Source of the DNA: Oreohelix idahoensis
Lineage: Eukaryota; Mollusca; Gastropoda; Stylommatophora; Oreohelicidae
NCBI GenBank assembly: GCA_024509875.1
Contig: JAMPIV010019852.1
Coordinates: 18,063 to 82,062, forward strand
Length of the DNA: 64,000 nt
Reading direction: 5' to 3'
In this document: in pieces, positions 43,965-53,690 of the stretch
How the letters are laid out: each line of letters opens with the position of its first letter
How positions within the stretch are numbered: position 1 is the first letter of the stretch
Notes under the pieces: model-generated
What the model saw: only the letters and a program-made list of their open reading frames with translations
What the model was told of the DNA's origin: nothing
The model's database searches: none
Program-made: the position numbers and the translations under genes

Positions 43965-44216
43965 GTCAAGGTTGTCTTACAGAAGATACTGCCGTAGGAA
44001 TGTGAAGTGTTAGAGACTTCACTATACTCGCTCCAGCTTTATGAGATGGGTGACCAGTTCCCCTACTCACTGGCTCTGCCTTCCTTAACGTAAGAGCAGA
44101 GTCAGGAATCCATTTACACCTGGGTTGACTGGAGCGTGAAAATACCATGTTTCGATCCCTGAACCTGGTACCTTTGCCGCAAGAGGCAAGCGCTCTAACC
44201 ACTTAGCCAATCGGAC
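43965..44216 (-). mobile_element. SINE-T, the most complete copy
   Basis: On minus: GTCCGATTGGCTAAGTGGTT then AGAGCGCTTGCC (A box region), GGCAAAGGTACCAGGTTCAG and GGATCGAAAC (B box region), a body with TGTAAATGGATTCCTGACTC, AAGTCTCTAACACTTCAC, and a tail CCTACGGCAGTATC. tRNA-derived SINEs are transcribed by pol III from these boxes and moved by LINE machinery. This copy lets the split copy at 45,354/57,001 be recognised. Confidence 0.7.
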
Positions 44217-44224
44217 ACTGCTTT

Positions 44225-44285
44225 GATGATTACTAGTGTATGTAGTCCACACGGGCAGACCACATTTACAGGTAACTCAAACGTC
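44225..44285 (+). repeat. single diverged monomer of the 57-bp satellite
   Basis: GATTACTAGTGTATGTAGTC followed by CACGGGCAGACCACATTTAC resembles the satellite unit of 57,045-59,160 (GATCACTAGTATATTCTATA, GGACAGAGCACAGTTA). Confidence 0.5.
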
Positions 44286-44289
44286 AAGT

Positions 44290-45105
44290 CAGTCTTATTG
44301 TATGGCTCTGAAACATGGAGAGCAACAAAAAACAACAACCAAGGAGCAGCGAACTGTTTATAAATGGACGCTTGCCCAGAATAGAACTGAAGCGGTATGA
44401 TAAGATCACTGATATGGAATGGAAGGTACGAGCCAAAGAAGTGCCAGTGGAACAAGAGATGAGAAGAATGCACTGGCGATGGATAGGACACACATTGTGA
44501 AAAACAGATTTAAAGTAATACAAGACAGTCTTTGTTCTGGAATCTCCAGGGTAAGAGAGGAAGAGGGAGAGTGAAGAGTAAATGGTGGAGGCAGTTAGAG
44601 ATAGACGTGACAGGAATGAGGGAGACGTGGAAAGATCTTGAGCTAATGCTACAGGACATGAAGACATGGAAAGACCTTGAGCTAATGCTACAGGACAGGA
44701 AGACATGGAAAGATCTTGAGCTAATGCTACAGGACAGGAAGACATGGAAATATCTTGAGCTCATGCTACAGGACAGGAAGACATGGAAAGATTTTGAGCT
44801 AATGCTACAGGACAGGAAGACATGGAAAGATTTTGAGCTAATGCTACAGGACAGGAAGACGTGGAAAGATTTTGAGCTAATGCTACAGGACAGGAAGACA
44901 TGGAAAGACCTTGAGCTAATGCTACAGGACAGGAAAACATGGAAAAATCTTGAGCAAATGCTACAGGACAGGAAGACATGGAAAAATCTTGAGCTAATGC
45001 TACAGGACAGGAAAACATGGAAAGACCTTGAGCTGATGCTACGGGACAGGAAGATTTTGCACAGCTTTGTTGACGGTATGTGCTCCTTTGAGAATGAAGG
45101 ATGAT
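44290..45105 (+). pseudogene. LINE-B C-terminal end with an in-frame minisatellite
   Basis: The first part (44,290-44,530) is broken but reads TFINGRLP-like sequence, KRYDKITDMEWKVRAKEVPVEQEMRRMHWRWIGHTL, then a stop. The second part (ORF 44,532-45,104) reads WNLQGKRGRGRVKSKWWRQLEIDV, as expected after the HWRWIGHTL motif of this LINE class. It then enters 11 copies of a 13-residue repeat (TWKDLELMLQDRK) before the normal-looking end ILHSFVDGMCSFENEG. A single unit is what an unexpanded element would have. 44,315-44,500 is in another frame, so the copy is dead. Confidence 0.75.
44637..45055 (+). repeat. 39-bp minisatellite, 11 copies, codon-phased
   Basis: Units start every 39 bases from 44,637 (CTTGAGCTAATGCTACAGGA, ...GACATGGAAAGAT) to 45,027. 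All preserve the 13-codon frame. Differences are mostly conservative (L/F, D/N/Y). The minus strand is also open across the array, a by-product of the repeat. Confidence 0.95.
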
Positions 45106-45112
45106 GAAAGAT

Positions 45113-45345
45113 TTTTTATGATTACTAGTATGTACTTTACATGGGCAAAACACATTACCAGGCACGTACATATTTTATCTGATGTGCGTATTCCACATAG
45201 GCAGAACTGACTACCTGTGTGTATACCACAGTGCAGCATACAGTTACAAACATGTCGATTTTATCTGATTGCCCATGTATATTCTATATGTACTGCAACA
45301 CAATTATAAACATCAAGATTTGATCACATGACCAGTATGTGCTCG
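45113..45345 (+). repeat. diverged monomers of the 57-bp satellite downstream of LINE-B
   Basis: About four degenerate units: GATTACTAGTATGTACTTTA, CATGGGCAAAACACATTAC, CGTACATATTTTATCTGATG, TATATTCTATATGTACTGCA, AATTATAAACATCAAGATTT. They match the satellite unit segment by segment but are mutually diverged, so they are probably older than the homogeneous array at 57,045. Confidence 0.6.
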
Positions 45346-45353
45346 TATATTAT

Positions 45354-45579
45354 GAGCGTCCGATTGGCAGAGTGGTTAGTGCGCTGGTCTCTCGCGGCAA
45401 AGGTGCAGGGTTCGAATCACGTTACCGACACGCTACAGTCTACTTACCTGTAAATGGGTTCCTGACTCTGCTCTTTAAGTTAGGGAAGGAAAAGACAGCG
45501 AGGAAGGAAACTGGTCACCCCACTTCTCGATGCTGAACCTAGTATGGTAATGGTAAAGTCTCTAATACTTCATTCCCCT
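45354..45579 (+). mobile_element. SINE-T, 5' part of a copy split by an 11.4-kb insertion
   Basis: GAGCGTCCGATTGGCAGAGT, A box around GGCAGAGTGGTTAGTGCG, B box GGGTTCGAATCAC (45,408-45,420), then TGTAAATGGGTTCCTGACTC and AAGTCTCTAATACTTCATT, matching the copy at 43,965-44,216. It breaks at CCCCT (45,575-45,579) and resumes after CCCCT at 56,996-57,000 with ACGGCAGTA. Confidence 0.75.
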
Positions 45580-46208
45580 TGCCACGTGTTGCCTCCCCTT
45601 GGCTCTGCAGTAGTGGTCCAACAGTGGCCAAAACCTAGAGTATCTAATGCAGGTCTTCAAAGGTGTCTACCTTCGCTCAAGATTTATCTTGGCAGAGTTG
45701 TAGATAGAAGGATAATGATGCTTCTACCTCGAGGGAGTTTCACAAGATATTTCAGAAGTCAAGAACAATGCTGAATCTGAGCACGTTAACTTTGTATCTG
45801 ACCCGCCGCCTTTTGTGAAGATAGGTTATATGATTTAGGTTAGCTCGTACAAGCCCCCAGCTGATTTAATTCAGCGAAATCTTAATTTAGTAGCTCTGTT
45901 TTAAGTCTATTTAAGATGACTGAGACTTACGGGTGCGCACATTCAAACTGATTAAGACAACTTTAAATTTGTATAAACACCAATAACAAATTTAATAATC
46001 AATTAAGTTTAACAGTTTAAAAAATGAATAATTCTTTTAAAAAAAGGTAATCATCACAGGGTGATGTTATGAATTTGGAGGAAATTTGTCTGACAGTTCA
46101 CTTGGCTTTTATGTTTGTACTTAGCTGCCAATAAGTTTGATTGTTTCTGCTTCAGCTGATGTTTGGTTCTATGCAGATAGATGACTGGTTCAGTCGTGTC
46201 GTGGTTGA
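45580..46208 (+). mobile_element. long LTR copy E (5' part of a split LTR)
   Basis: Begins TGCCACGTGTTGCCTCCCC, the LTR start with small changes, and follows copies A-C (GGCTCTGCAGTAGTGGTCCA, TACCTTCGCTCAAGATT, TTTAATAATCAATTAAGTTT, GTACTTAGCTGCCAATAAG) to about 46,208. Its matching 3' part is 56,072-56,995. About 560 bp of the middle of the LTR is missing between them. Confidence 0.75.
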
Positions 46209-48984
46209 GTTAAAGTGTTAGAGTATGTCTCGAGTCAGACAATTGTAGTCAAATCGACAATGAGAGTGAACTGACAGAATTATAGACAACACACAGATAA
46301 TGTGTAAAATAGGGTGAACTTGAGACAAACCCGGAAGAGGATTCCTTAAAGCTATCTCTCTTTCCAAGCCTCAACACACTTATAAAGTCTTAAGAACCAC
46401 CCGCTCTCTCTCTTTTCTCTGGTCAAATAGAGACAATAGTAAGAGCTGCCAAAAATTAAGTATGGATGAAGGGTCGTGAACAGCGCGTTACTAAATGAGT
46501 AAAATTTATTAAAGGTTCTTGGAGGAAGAAAATATATGAAAATAAGTATATCAGCACAAAAACATAAGAAAGGCATCAATATTCACATCAAGTTAACAAA
46601 TATCCAATTAAACACCAACGAACAACCAATCCACTAACACGGAAACCCTCCTGTAGAACACCGAGAAATAAATAAACAGAGTTTCTAATCTTTCCGCTTT
46701 TGTGGAACCAAATTGAATAACTCCAGTTAGTGTCTTTATATGTATATCCTCCTATAGGTAATGAATTACACTATAAATCCACTGTAGGCGCTATCCATGC
46801 ACCGTTGGTCACACACTAGTAACGAGATAGGCTGTTGATTACTCTGTCTATATTCGGCTGACCGCTAATACGGGCGGGGGTTTTGAATGACCAGAAACAC
46901 ACACAAGACGAGGTCAATTTAGGACAAACGGTCCACTGCGCTATTATCCAGCGCGTGAAATTAGGCCTGCGTACTTGATGTGTAAATCCGGTTTGGCTGA
47001 TTTGAACTTTATTTGTGACTGAGCACTCATTTTAAGCACACAACCTGGTGCTTTCAATTCTGCTGAAGACGCTGCGCTGATCGATATGCTGGAAGCCACT
47101 ATGCTCTGACTAGTGATCAAGAGGCGAGTAGGAAACCACTACTGCCAAATACGATTTCAGATTTGCTATGGATCGTTATACACGGCATGAGCTCATTTGT
47201 CATTAGAGGGATGGGCGTCGAAAAGAGTTGTACTTCAGGTATAGGTGACGACTCATGGTGCTAATTGCTTTCAGGAACCGTGAGATCGATGAGAATGTTA
47301 CGTTCTTCGCCTGACTGGAATCCTGCAGTAGCAATGGTGTACCCTGGAACTGAGACCCCCCCCCAAAAAAAAACCTTTACATCAAGCAAACAATAAAATT
47401 ACATTAACGTTATAATAAACAGTTATGCTCCACTATGGGATGTATAATTATTTTAATCATTGCTAGGATAGTCTCGGGCTGTCTTTATCCATATGAGTCG
47501 CTCTCCTGTTACTTCCACTCTATCAATTATCAGCATGCGCCCGCATAGGCTAATATATCTTGTACATACATGTACCTTTCAGCAAATGCCCTGACAGCAA
47601 AATCTACTCCGTCCTCTTTCAACTCAACATACGGGAAACCTAACCCTGTTGTTCCAGCTGAGTGGATATGCGATTCATCTTACAACATTAAGTGAATTTA
47701 CATAAAATACAGCATTAGACATTACATAATAAATGGTATGCGCCCCTTGGGGTCAAGTCACAAAAAGGGACAAGTAATAGCCTCCTAAAAATTGAATACA
47801 TGAAAAATGCAATGTTACAGCTATAATAATACGTTGTGACTTAAACATAAGATACAATTATATCTCTGGCTGGTGGCTGCTTTCTGGATTTCCGTGACAG
47901 TTCTAAACTGGTGTCTAACTACACAAGTAGGCATATAATAATTCAACACAACTACTAGAAGTTTCTCTCAGAAAGTAATAAGGGACTACCTCTTTTAATT
48001 CAATTGTTATAGTACACGCACATCACTATTCAGTTTTAAGATCTATTAGATAGATTTTTTTGAACTATCTTACTCAAACATATGAAAAATTTAACAAAAA
48101 CCCGACATATGGCCTACGATGTTCTGTCTAGAACAGTGTCGTGGTCATGTCGATAATATATCAGTCATATAACATTATTAAACAAAGGGGTGTCAACTGT
48201 CGCTAAATAATTATCTACTGAACTTAAAGACTGTTGTAAGTGAATAATGAAGTGTTATGTAAAGAAAATTATTCTAACTAATTAAAATTAAACTAATTAA
48301 TCATAATAAGTATGTAGGGTATTAATTAATTAACATCTAATTAAATAACCTGAGAGATAGTGTCATAACAAAAGATATGAGAAGTAAGGACAAGTAAAGT
48401 AAAGAAAAAGATAAAGTATAAATTAATTTAGTTATGTGTGTTTAAACTTAAGTATGTGTGTCAAGTAATTACTAAATAATTAACTTAATTACTTAATAAA
48501 AGAAAAAATATTCATACATTTCATGTGAACATCTTAACTAAATGCATGTAACAGCTATCATATTCATAAATAAAATATTTAGATTATTGGCTTGTGTGAT
48601 ATTATTTTGTTTTTTTTTCATCTTTTCTTTCTTTTGACACATTTCATTTTTTTTATTTATCACACTTCAATTTTATTATATTCTTTATTAATTTAACAAC
48701 TATTAAACTTAATAATGTCGGATGTGAAGATCCAGCCGTCGTTATGTCCTTTGCGAATTTATGGAAAGTTCCTTTGGAAAGGAAATTTAATACTGTTCAA
48801 CTAAGTTTCGTTCCTGATTGGATATAAACTTTTATCGTGTTGAATTAGTCAATTTCTGTAGCATAACGTTATATGTCCAGCTTGAGTTGTGGAACGTCCA
48901 GCTTTTATTCATATCATATTCCCAACCATCTCGTAATGAGTTGTGCAAAACGAGTGTTTTTGGACACTAACCAAAGTCCAAACG
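46209..48984. other. unassigned sequence between LTR copy E and the gypsy-type ORFs
   Basis: 46,209-47,370 is mixed sequence with no match elsewhere in the window, ending in GACCCCCCCCC-AAAAAAAAA at 47,358-47,375. 47,380-48,960 is very AT-rich. The 3' LTR of the minus-strand gypsy-type element should lie here, but I found no copy of the right-hand LTR. Either it has been deleted or it has diverged beyond what I can see by eye. Confidence 0.4.
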
Positions 48985-50382
48985 TTAGAAAAGAACCATC
49001 GAAATATGTCTCTTGCTATGCATCACGAATCTTCTTTCGATGACAAAGAAATGGCTGAATATATTGAATGCAAGTTTGGGGCTTTTGTGGTTAGAGCGAC
49101 GTAACGATACCACCGCCTTCTGATCCGTTTGGATCACGAAAGGTGCTCCCAACAAAAAATTTTCGAGTTTAGTAATTGCCCACACAACTGCCAGCAACTC
49201 CTTGTCCACCGTGGAATATTTTGTTTCAGGTAACTTCAGTTTTCTTGAAATGTACATCGTCGGATGAAGTATATCGTCTAGATATTCAAGCAAACAAGCT
49301 CCGATACCGTAATTATTGGCATCTGTACGGAGAAAGAACTTTTTAGAAGTATCTGGTAATCTCAAAATTGGTGGATTTGAAAAGATGGTTAGTATCATGC
49401 GAAAACTTTTGTCGCATTCGTCAGTCCAATTTACCTTCAACGGCATGTCTTTCTTCAACAATGATGACAAGACAGCCGTGATGGATGATAAGTTAGGTAC
49501 GAATCTACTGTAGTATTGGACTAGACCTAATACATTCCTAACCTGTTTCTTCGTTTGAGGAACCGATAACTTTAAAATTTTAGATACCATACTGGGAACA
49601 GTTTGAATACGTCCAGCCCCAATAATATGTCCCAGGAAGGTTATCTCCTGAAATGCTATTTGTATTTTCGTAGGTTTAGCGGTTAAATGGTTTTCTCTTA
49701 ATATCTCCAAAACACATCTAAGCCCCGAAAAATGTTCCTCAAATGATGAACTAAATAAACATATGTCGTCAATGTATGTAATGATGTCTGGTCTACCTGA
49801 TAAAATTGTTCGCATCATGCGAATAAAGGTAGCAGGAGCGTTCATAAGCCCAAAAGGCATCACATTCCACTGGTAAAGACCTTGTGGAGTGGAAAACGCT
49901 GTGTAGTATTTGGCTTTTTCGGCTAATGGTATCTGCCAATAACCTTTAGTTAGATCTATTTTAGTGAAAAGGGTTGCATTGGACAGACGAGAAAGTAAGT
50001 CGTCAATAATGGGATGTGGTTCACTGTCAGCTATGGTCTGAGCATTTAGCTTCCTATAGTCAACGCATAAGCGAATGTTGTTGTCCTTCTTTCGGACAAT
50101 GACTAAAGGTGACGAAAATGGTGAGGTACTAGTCTCGATAATACCTAACGACAACATCTGCTCAAGTTCCTGAGTCGTTTTGTTGAGAAAGTGAAGTGGG
50201 ACAGAATAGGGATGTACACGAATTGGTGTATCATCTTTAAGAGTAATGTCGTGAGTAATCACTGATGTGCGACCAGGTAAGTCTGTCAGCACATCTGGAA
50301 ATGATTGTAAGAGATCAGCAATCTGATGATGCTGTTGCGGTGTAACCGACGAAGAGATGGTTACATCCCGCCAAGATTCCAT
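48985..50382 (-). CDS. reverse transcriptase - RNase H (pol 3' part)
   Basis: Copies the element RNA into DNA inside the particle. It is 465 codons from ATG 50,382; the frame is open upstream to 50,418, so it overlaps the preceding ORF by 58 bases and lies in the -1 frame relative to it. RT blocks in order: MLSLGIIETSTSPFSSPLVI, IRLCVDYRKLNAQT, TKIDLTKGYWQIPL, YQWNVMPFGLMNAPATF, ITYIDDICLFSS (catalytic YIDD, about residue 204), and AFQEITFLGHIIG. RNase H: FFLRTDANNYGIGACLLEY (about 353), YSTVDKELLAVVWAITKLENF, FVIQTDQKAV. It ends MHSKRHISMVLF shortly after the third Asp block, so the last RNase H segment may be shortened or altered. No ORF with an integrase follows. It may be expressed by frameshifting or reinitiation; no canonical slippery heptamer is seen in the overlap. 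Confidence 0.88.
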   Translation of the reverse strand: MESWRDVTISSSVTPQQHHQIADLLQSFPDVLTDLPGRTSVITHDITLKDDTPIRVHPYSVPLHFLNKTTQELEQMLSLGIIETSTSPFSSPLVIVRKKDNNIRLCVDYRKLNAQTIADSEPHPIIDDLLSRLSNATLFTKIDLTKGYWQIPLAEKAKYYTAFSTPQGLYQWNVMPFGLMNAPATFIRMMRTILSGRPDIITYIDDICLFSSSFEEHFSGLRCVLEILRENHLTAKPTKIQIAFQEITFLGHIIGAGRIQTVPSMVSKILKLSVPQTKKQVRNVLGLVQYYSRFVPNLSSITAVLSSLLKKDMPLKVNWTDECDKSFRMILTIFSNPPILRLPDTSKKFFLRTDANNYGIGACLLEYLDDILHPTMYISRKLKLPETKYSTVDKELLAVVWAITKLENFLLGAPFVIQTDQKAVVSLRRSNHKSPKLAFNIFSHFFVIERRFVMHSKRHISMVLF

Positions 50383-53300
50383 AGGTTGTAATACAGGTAC
50401 AGGTAAGACATATGTACCTCAGGAAAAGAAGATTCTTCTACCTGAATCACTGATAGATTTGTATCATGACAATTTGGTACTACTGTGTCATCTAATTCGT
50501 GGAAAATAGATTGCAAGTGTTCTGGACGAGTGTGAAATTGTTTGAGCATGTTTATATGGTATATTTTTCTGTGTCCCTTAACGTCTAAGACGTAGTCAAC
50601 GTCAGAAATCCTGTCAATAACCTTGTAAGGACCATTCCATGATATAAGTAATTTATTGTCATTATGTGGAAGTAACACATAAGCCTCATCGCCTGGAAAT
50701 AGTTGACGTAATCGTCTATTTCTATTTTGTAAGGTCCGAGCCTTAGCTTTCGCAGCTTCTGAAGAAGCTGTTGCCCACTGGCAAGATTCAATGATATTCT
50801 TACGAAGATTAATTACGTACTCGTAGGATGACTGGGTATCCTGAGTCATCTCGGCGTCAATTAGTAAATCTTGTATGAGTCCCATAGGACCTCTTGGTGG
50901 AGCGCCGAAAACTAATTCAAACGGAGAGAAGCCAGTCTGTTCATTTGGCACCTCTCGATAGGCGAACAGGATAGCTGGGAGTGCTCTGTCCCAGTCCTGA
51001 GGATGTTTAACCGTAACTTTATGTAATAGTTGTTTAAGTGTACGGTTAAGCCGTTCCACAGCACCATTACTCATAGGATGATAAATACTACTAAGATTCC
51101 TATCTATGTACCATGTCTTCATTACCTCTGCCATAGTATCAGATATGAATTGAGATCCATGATCTGACAATAACTTTCTAGGGAAACCTACCCTAGAAAA
51201 AATAAGATGTAGTGCATCAGCTACATCTGCTGTAGTGGTAGTCTTCAATGGTATTGCTTCTGGCCATCGTGTGCATAAATCAATGCAAGTGAGGACGAAT
51301 CTATGTCCTCTGGCCGAAGGTAGGAGTGGACCAATGATATCTATGGCCATTTTGTCAAAAGGTCGCACTGAAATATCACAAGCCTGAATAGGAGCCGTGT
51401 GAAAAGCTCCACGTGCTTTAACTTCCTGGCATATAATACAAGAGCATACATACTGTGATATATCTCGTGAAACACCTGGCCAAAAGAATGAAGATAATAC
51501 TCGAGAACGTGTTCGAGTATATCCCATGTGACCTGCGCTCTTGGAATCATGTGCGTGTTGAAGAATATATCGTCTAAATGCAGAAGGTACCATGACTTGT
51601 TGTTTTACCTGAGAACTGTCCATCAAACATCTAATTAATATATAATTTTTGATAATAAACCAGTGTTTGTCATTATTACTCGAGGTAAGAATATCAAACT
51701 TATTCACCAGAGAAAACAATTTTTTTAAAGATTTGTCTTCCTTCTGTTTTCTTGCAAACGTAGATCTGTCAATAGGAGAATGAACCTCAATATCTTCTTG
51801 TTTGTCTGGTTCCAACTTTTTAGTGTCGACACTCTCTACAATTTTAGTCTGTGCTCTAGTAGTCACTGCATTTCCAGTGCACAGATTGTGTTTCTCCCAT
51901 TCGATAATTTCTTCTGGGGTGCAATCTCTACTGCCATGAATGCGACCAACCATCAAATCTGCAATAGGATTTTTCACCATGCATACTTTAACATTACCTA
52001 AAAAGAAAGGTGTGTTTATATGAATTATCGCAGTGGGATAACATTCTACAGTCCCACCAAATGTCATGCACCTGACATATTCCCCTGTCGCACAACTTGG
52101 ATGGATCAATGATTGTCGGACTCCAATGGTCGTAGATCCGGAATCTCTCAAAACAGAGACGATAGATCCATTTAATATCCCTCTGTTAAATATAAGAGAG
52201 CCTGTTCCATCGTTAGCCGCTGGACCGACTTCTGGGAGGATGTGTCCGCAATTCAAGACAGTCTCCTTTGCCTTCTGAAATACAAGATTACATTCTGGGC
52301 AACTATTTGCTACGTTATAATTCATAGCATAACATGTTGCAGAAGATTGTATTATTTTATCGTTTTGTGGAACATCTGGGGTTGTATTATTAGTAATTGC
52401 TGCCCCTGTATTGTGATGATAATGAGACGATCTACGAGACTGAGATCGATGACGAGAATGATCATTAGAATTATCCCGTTGTCCCCTGTAGTAACTGTTA
52501 TCTCGATGTCTCGAGCCATGATTATTGTTATTCCAATTGTTACTAGTGTTATAGTTATATGATCGATTATGATTTGCGTTATGTTGACCATTGTTGTATC
52601 TCGACTGAGGTGAATAATTCCTATTTTGTGGTCTTCCTCTATTAAAGTCACTCTTATTGTTAAAATTATTATGTCCCTTATGAAAATTAACATTATAATT
52701 TCCTTTGAAGCGACTTCTATCTACGCTGTGTGTTCTTGGTTTGTCATGGCTGTGGTATGACATATTAGAGGCCACGGGTAGAGGTTTCCTTATTAGCGAG
52801 TTAGAAATGCTTGCATTCGGATGAGCAGTGCAATAATGTATTGAAATTTTTTCTAATTCATCGATCGTAGATGGTTTTCGTTCTTGCAAAAAGGCAAAGA
52901 ACGGTGGGCTGACAGACGATAACACTTTATCCCTCAGTAACAAATCGACTAACTTGTCGTATGATTTGTTAACACCTGCCAGTTCCACCCATCTGTTAAA
53001 GGTATTGCGTATGTTCGCAATAAAACCTGTAAAGTCTTTATTAGAATCTGGTAGAATACTCTTAAAACGTAATCTGCAACCCTCTTCGTCCAAATGGAAA
53101 CGACGTAATAATAAGGCTTTAATGGCGTCATAGTCACCAGCTATTGTTGGGTCAACATTCTGAACTGCACTTAATGGTTCCCCGTCCAACAATTCACTAA
53201 GTTTTAAAGCCCATACTTGTTTTGGAAAGTTATATGTTAAACATACCTGTTCGAAACGTGCCAGGTACGATCCAAATTCGTCGAAGTTCAATTTGAAATG

Positions 53301-53690
53301 TGGTAATTTAAAGTTGTAATAAGGTTTATTTTGGTTGGATGAAGATCCATTTTGAGCATTATCATTCTGGCTCGTATTAGCACTTTGTGCCTGAAATTTT
53401 GCTGTTTCCCACTTAAGACGTTGCAATTCCATTTCTTGTTGCCTTATAATTTCCTCTCGTCTCAATGTATTCTCTTCTTCTTGTCTAGCAATTTCTCTTT
53501 GCTTTTCTAAATTAAGTTCACGTTCTTCTTCTTCTCGTCTAATTTCTTCTTTTTCTCGTCTAGCAATTGCTTTCTGTTCCTCTAATTCTGCTTTATATTT
53601 TGCAAATTCCGCCACTGCGTATGATTCGAGAGCTTCTCCTTTTTTTCCAAATTCTTTCCCGTTTTTAATAAAATGATCTAAGGTAAGCAT
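50361..53690 (-). CDS. Gag - protease - integrase polyprotein
   Basis: 1,109 codons, uninterrupted, ATG at 53,690. Residues 25-110: strongly charged coiled coil (Glu/Arg-rich). About 125-290: Gag core, with FGSYLARFEQVCLTYNFP and LLRRFHLDEEGCRLRFKS, recalling SCAN-related capsid domains. About 320-440: Asn/His/Arg/Ser/Tyr-rich basic stretch in place of a clear zinc knuckle. About 516: protease active site VLRDSGSTTIGV, with ADLMVG as the second-half motif. About 690-760: integrase zinc domain, HAHDSKSAGHMGY and CSCIICQE. About 780-880: integrase core with MAIDIIGPL (Asp), LLSDHGSQF (Asp) and NGAVERLNRTL (Glu). About 1,018: WNGPYKV, the GPY/F module. Placement of the integrase here, before RT, is the unusual point. 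All catalytic residues are present. Confidence 0.9.
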   Translation of the reverse strand: MLTLDHFIKNGKEFGKKGEALESYAVAEFAKYKAELEEQKAIARREKEEIRREEEERELNLEKQREIARQEEENTLRREEIIRQQEMELQRLKWETAKFQAQSANTSQNDNAQNGSSSNQNKPYYNFKLPHFKLNFDEFGSYLARFEQVCLTYNFPKQVWALKLSELLDGEPLSAVQNVDPTIAGDYDAIKALLLRRFHLDEEGCRLRFKSILPDSNKDFTGFIANIRNTFNRWVELAGVNKSYDKLVDLLLRDKVLSSVSPPFFAFLQERKPSTIDELEKISIHYCTAHPNASISNSLIRKPLPVASNMSYHSHDKPRTHSVDRSRFKGNYNVNFHKGHNNFNNKSDFNRGRPQNRNYSPQSRYNNGQHNANHNRSYNYNTSNNWNNNNHGSRHRDNSYYRGQRDNSNDHSRHRSQSRRSSHYHHNTGAAITNNTTPDVPQNDKIIQSSATCYAMNYNVANSCPECNLVFQKAKETVLNCGHILPEVGPAANDGTGSLIFNRGILNGSIVSVLRDSGSTTIGVRQSLIHPSCATGEYVRCMTFGGTVECYPTAIIHINTPFFLGNVKVCMVKNPIADLMVGRIHGSRDCTPEEIIEWEKHNLCTGNAVTTRAQTKIVESVDTKKLEPDKQEDIEVHSPIDRSTFARKQKEDKSLKKLFSLVNKFDILTSSNNDKHWFIIKNYILIRCLMDSSQVKQQVMVPSAFRRYILQHAHDSKSAGHMGYTRTRSRVLSSFFWPGVSRDISQYVCSCIICQEVKARGAFHTAPIQACDISVRPFDKMAIDIIGPLLPSARGHRFVLTCIDLCTRWPEAIPLKTTTTADVADALHLIFSRVGFPRKLLSDHGSQFISDTMAEVMKTWYIDRNLSSIYHPMSNGAVERLNRTLKQLLHKVTVKHPQDWDRALPAILFAYREVPNEQTGFSPFELVFGAPPRGPMGLIQDLLIDAEMTQDTQSSYEYVINLRKNIIESCQWATASSEAAKAKARTLQNRNRRLRQLFPGDEAYVLLPHNDNKLLISWNGPYKVIDRISDVDYVLDVKGHRKIYHINMLKQFHTRPEHLQSIFHELDDTVVPNCHDTNLSVIQVEESSFPEVHMSYLYLYYNLWNLGGM

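Noticed and set aside
44761..45171. 136-codon minus-strand ORF across the 39-bp array
   Set aside because: By-product of the codon-length repeat; the coding sense is the plus strand, continuous with LINE-B motifs.
45359..45425. A functional tRNA gene
   Set aside because: A and B boxes are present, but no acceptor stem closes and the same unit recurs with a non-tRNA body, so it is a tRNA-derived SINE.
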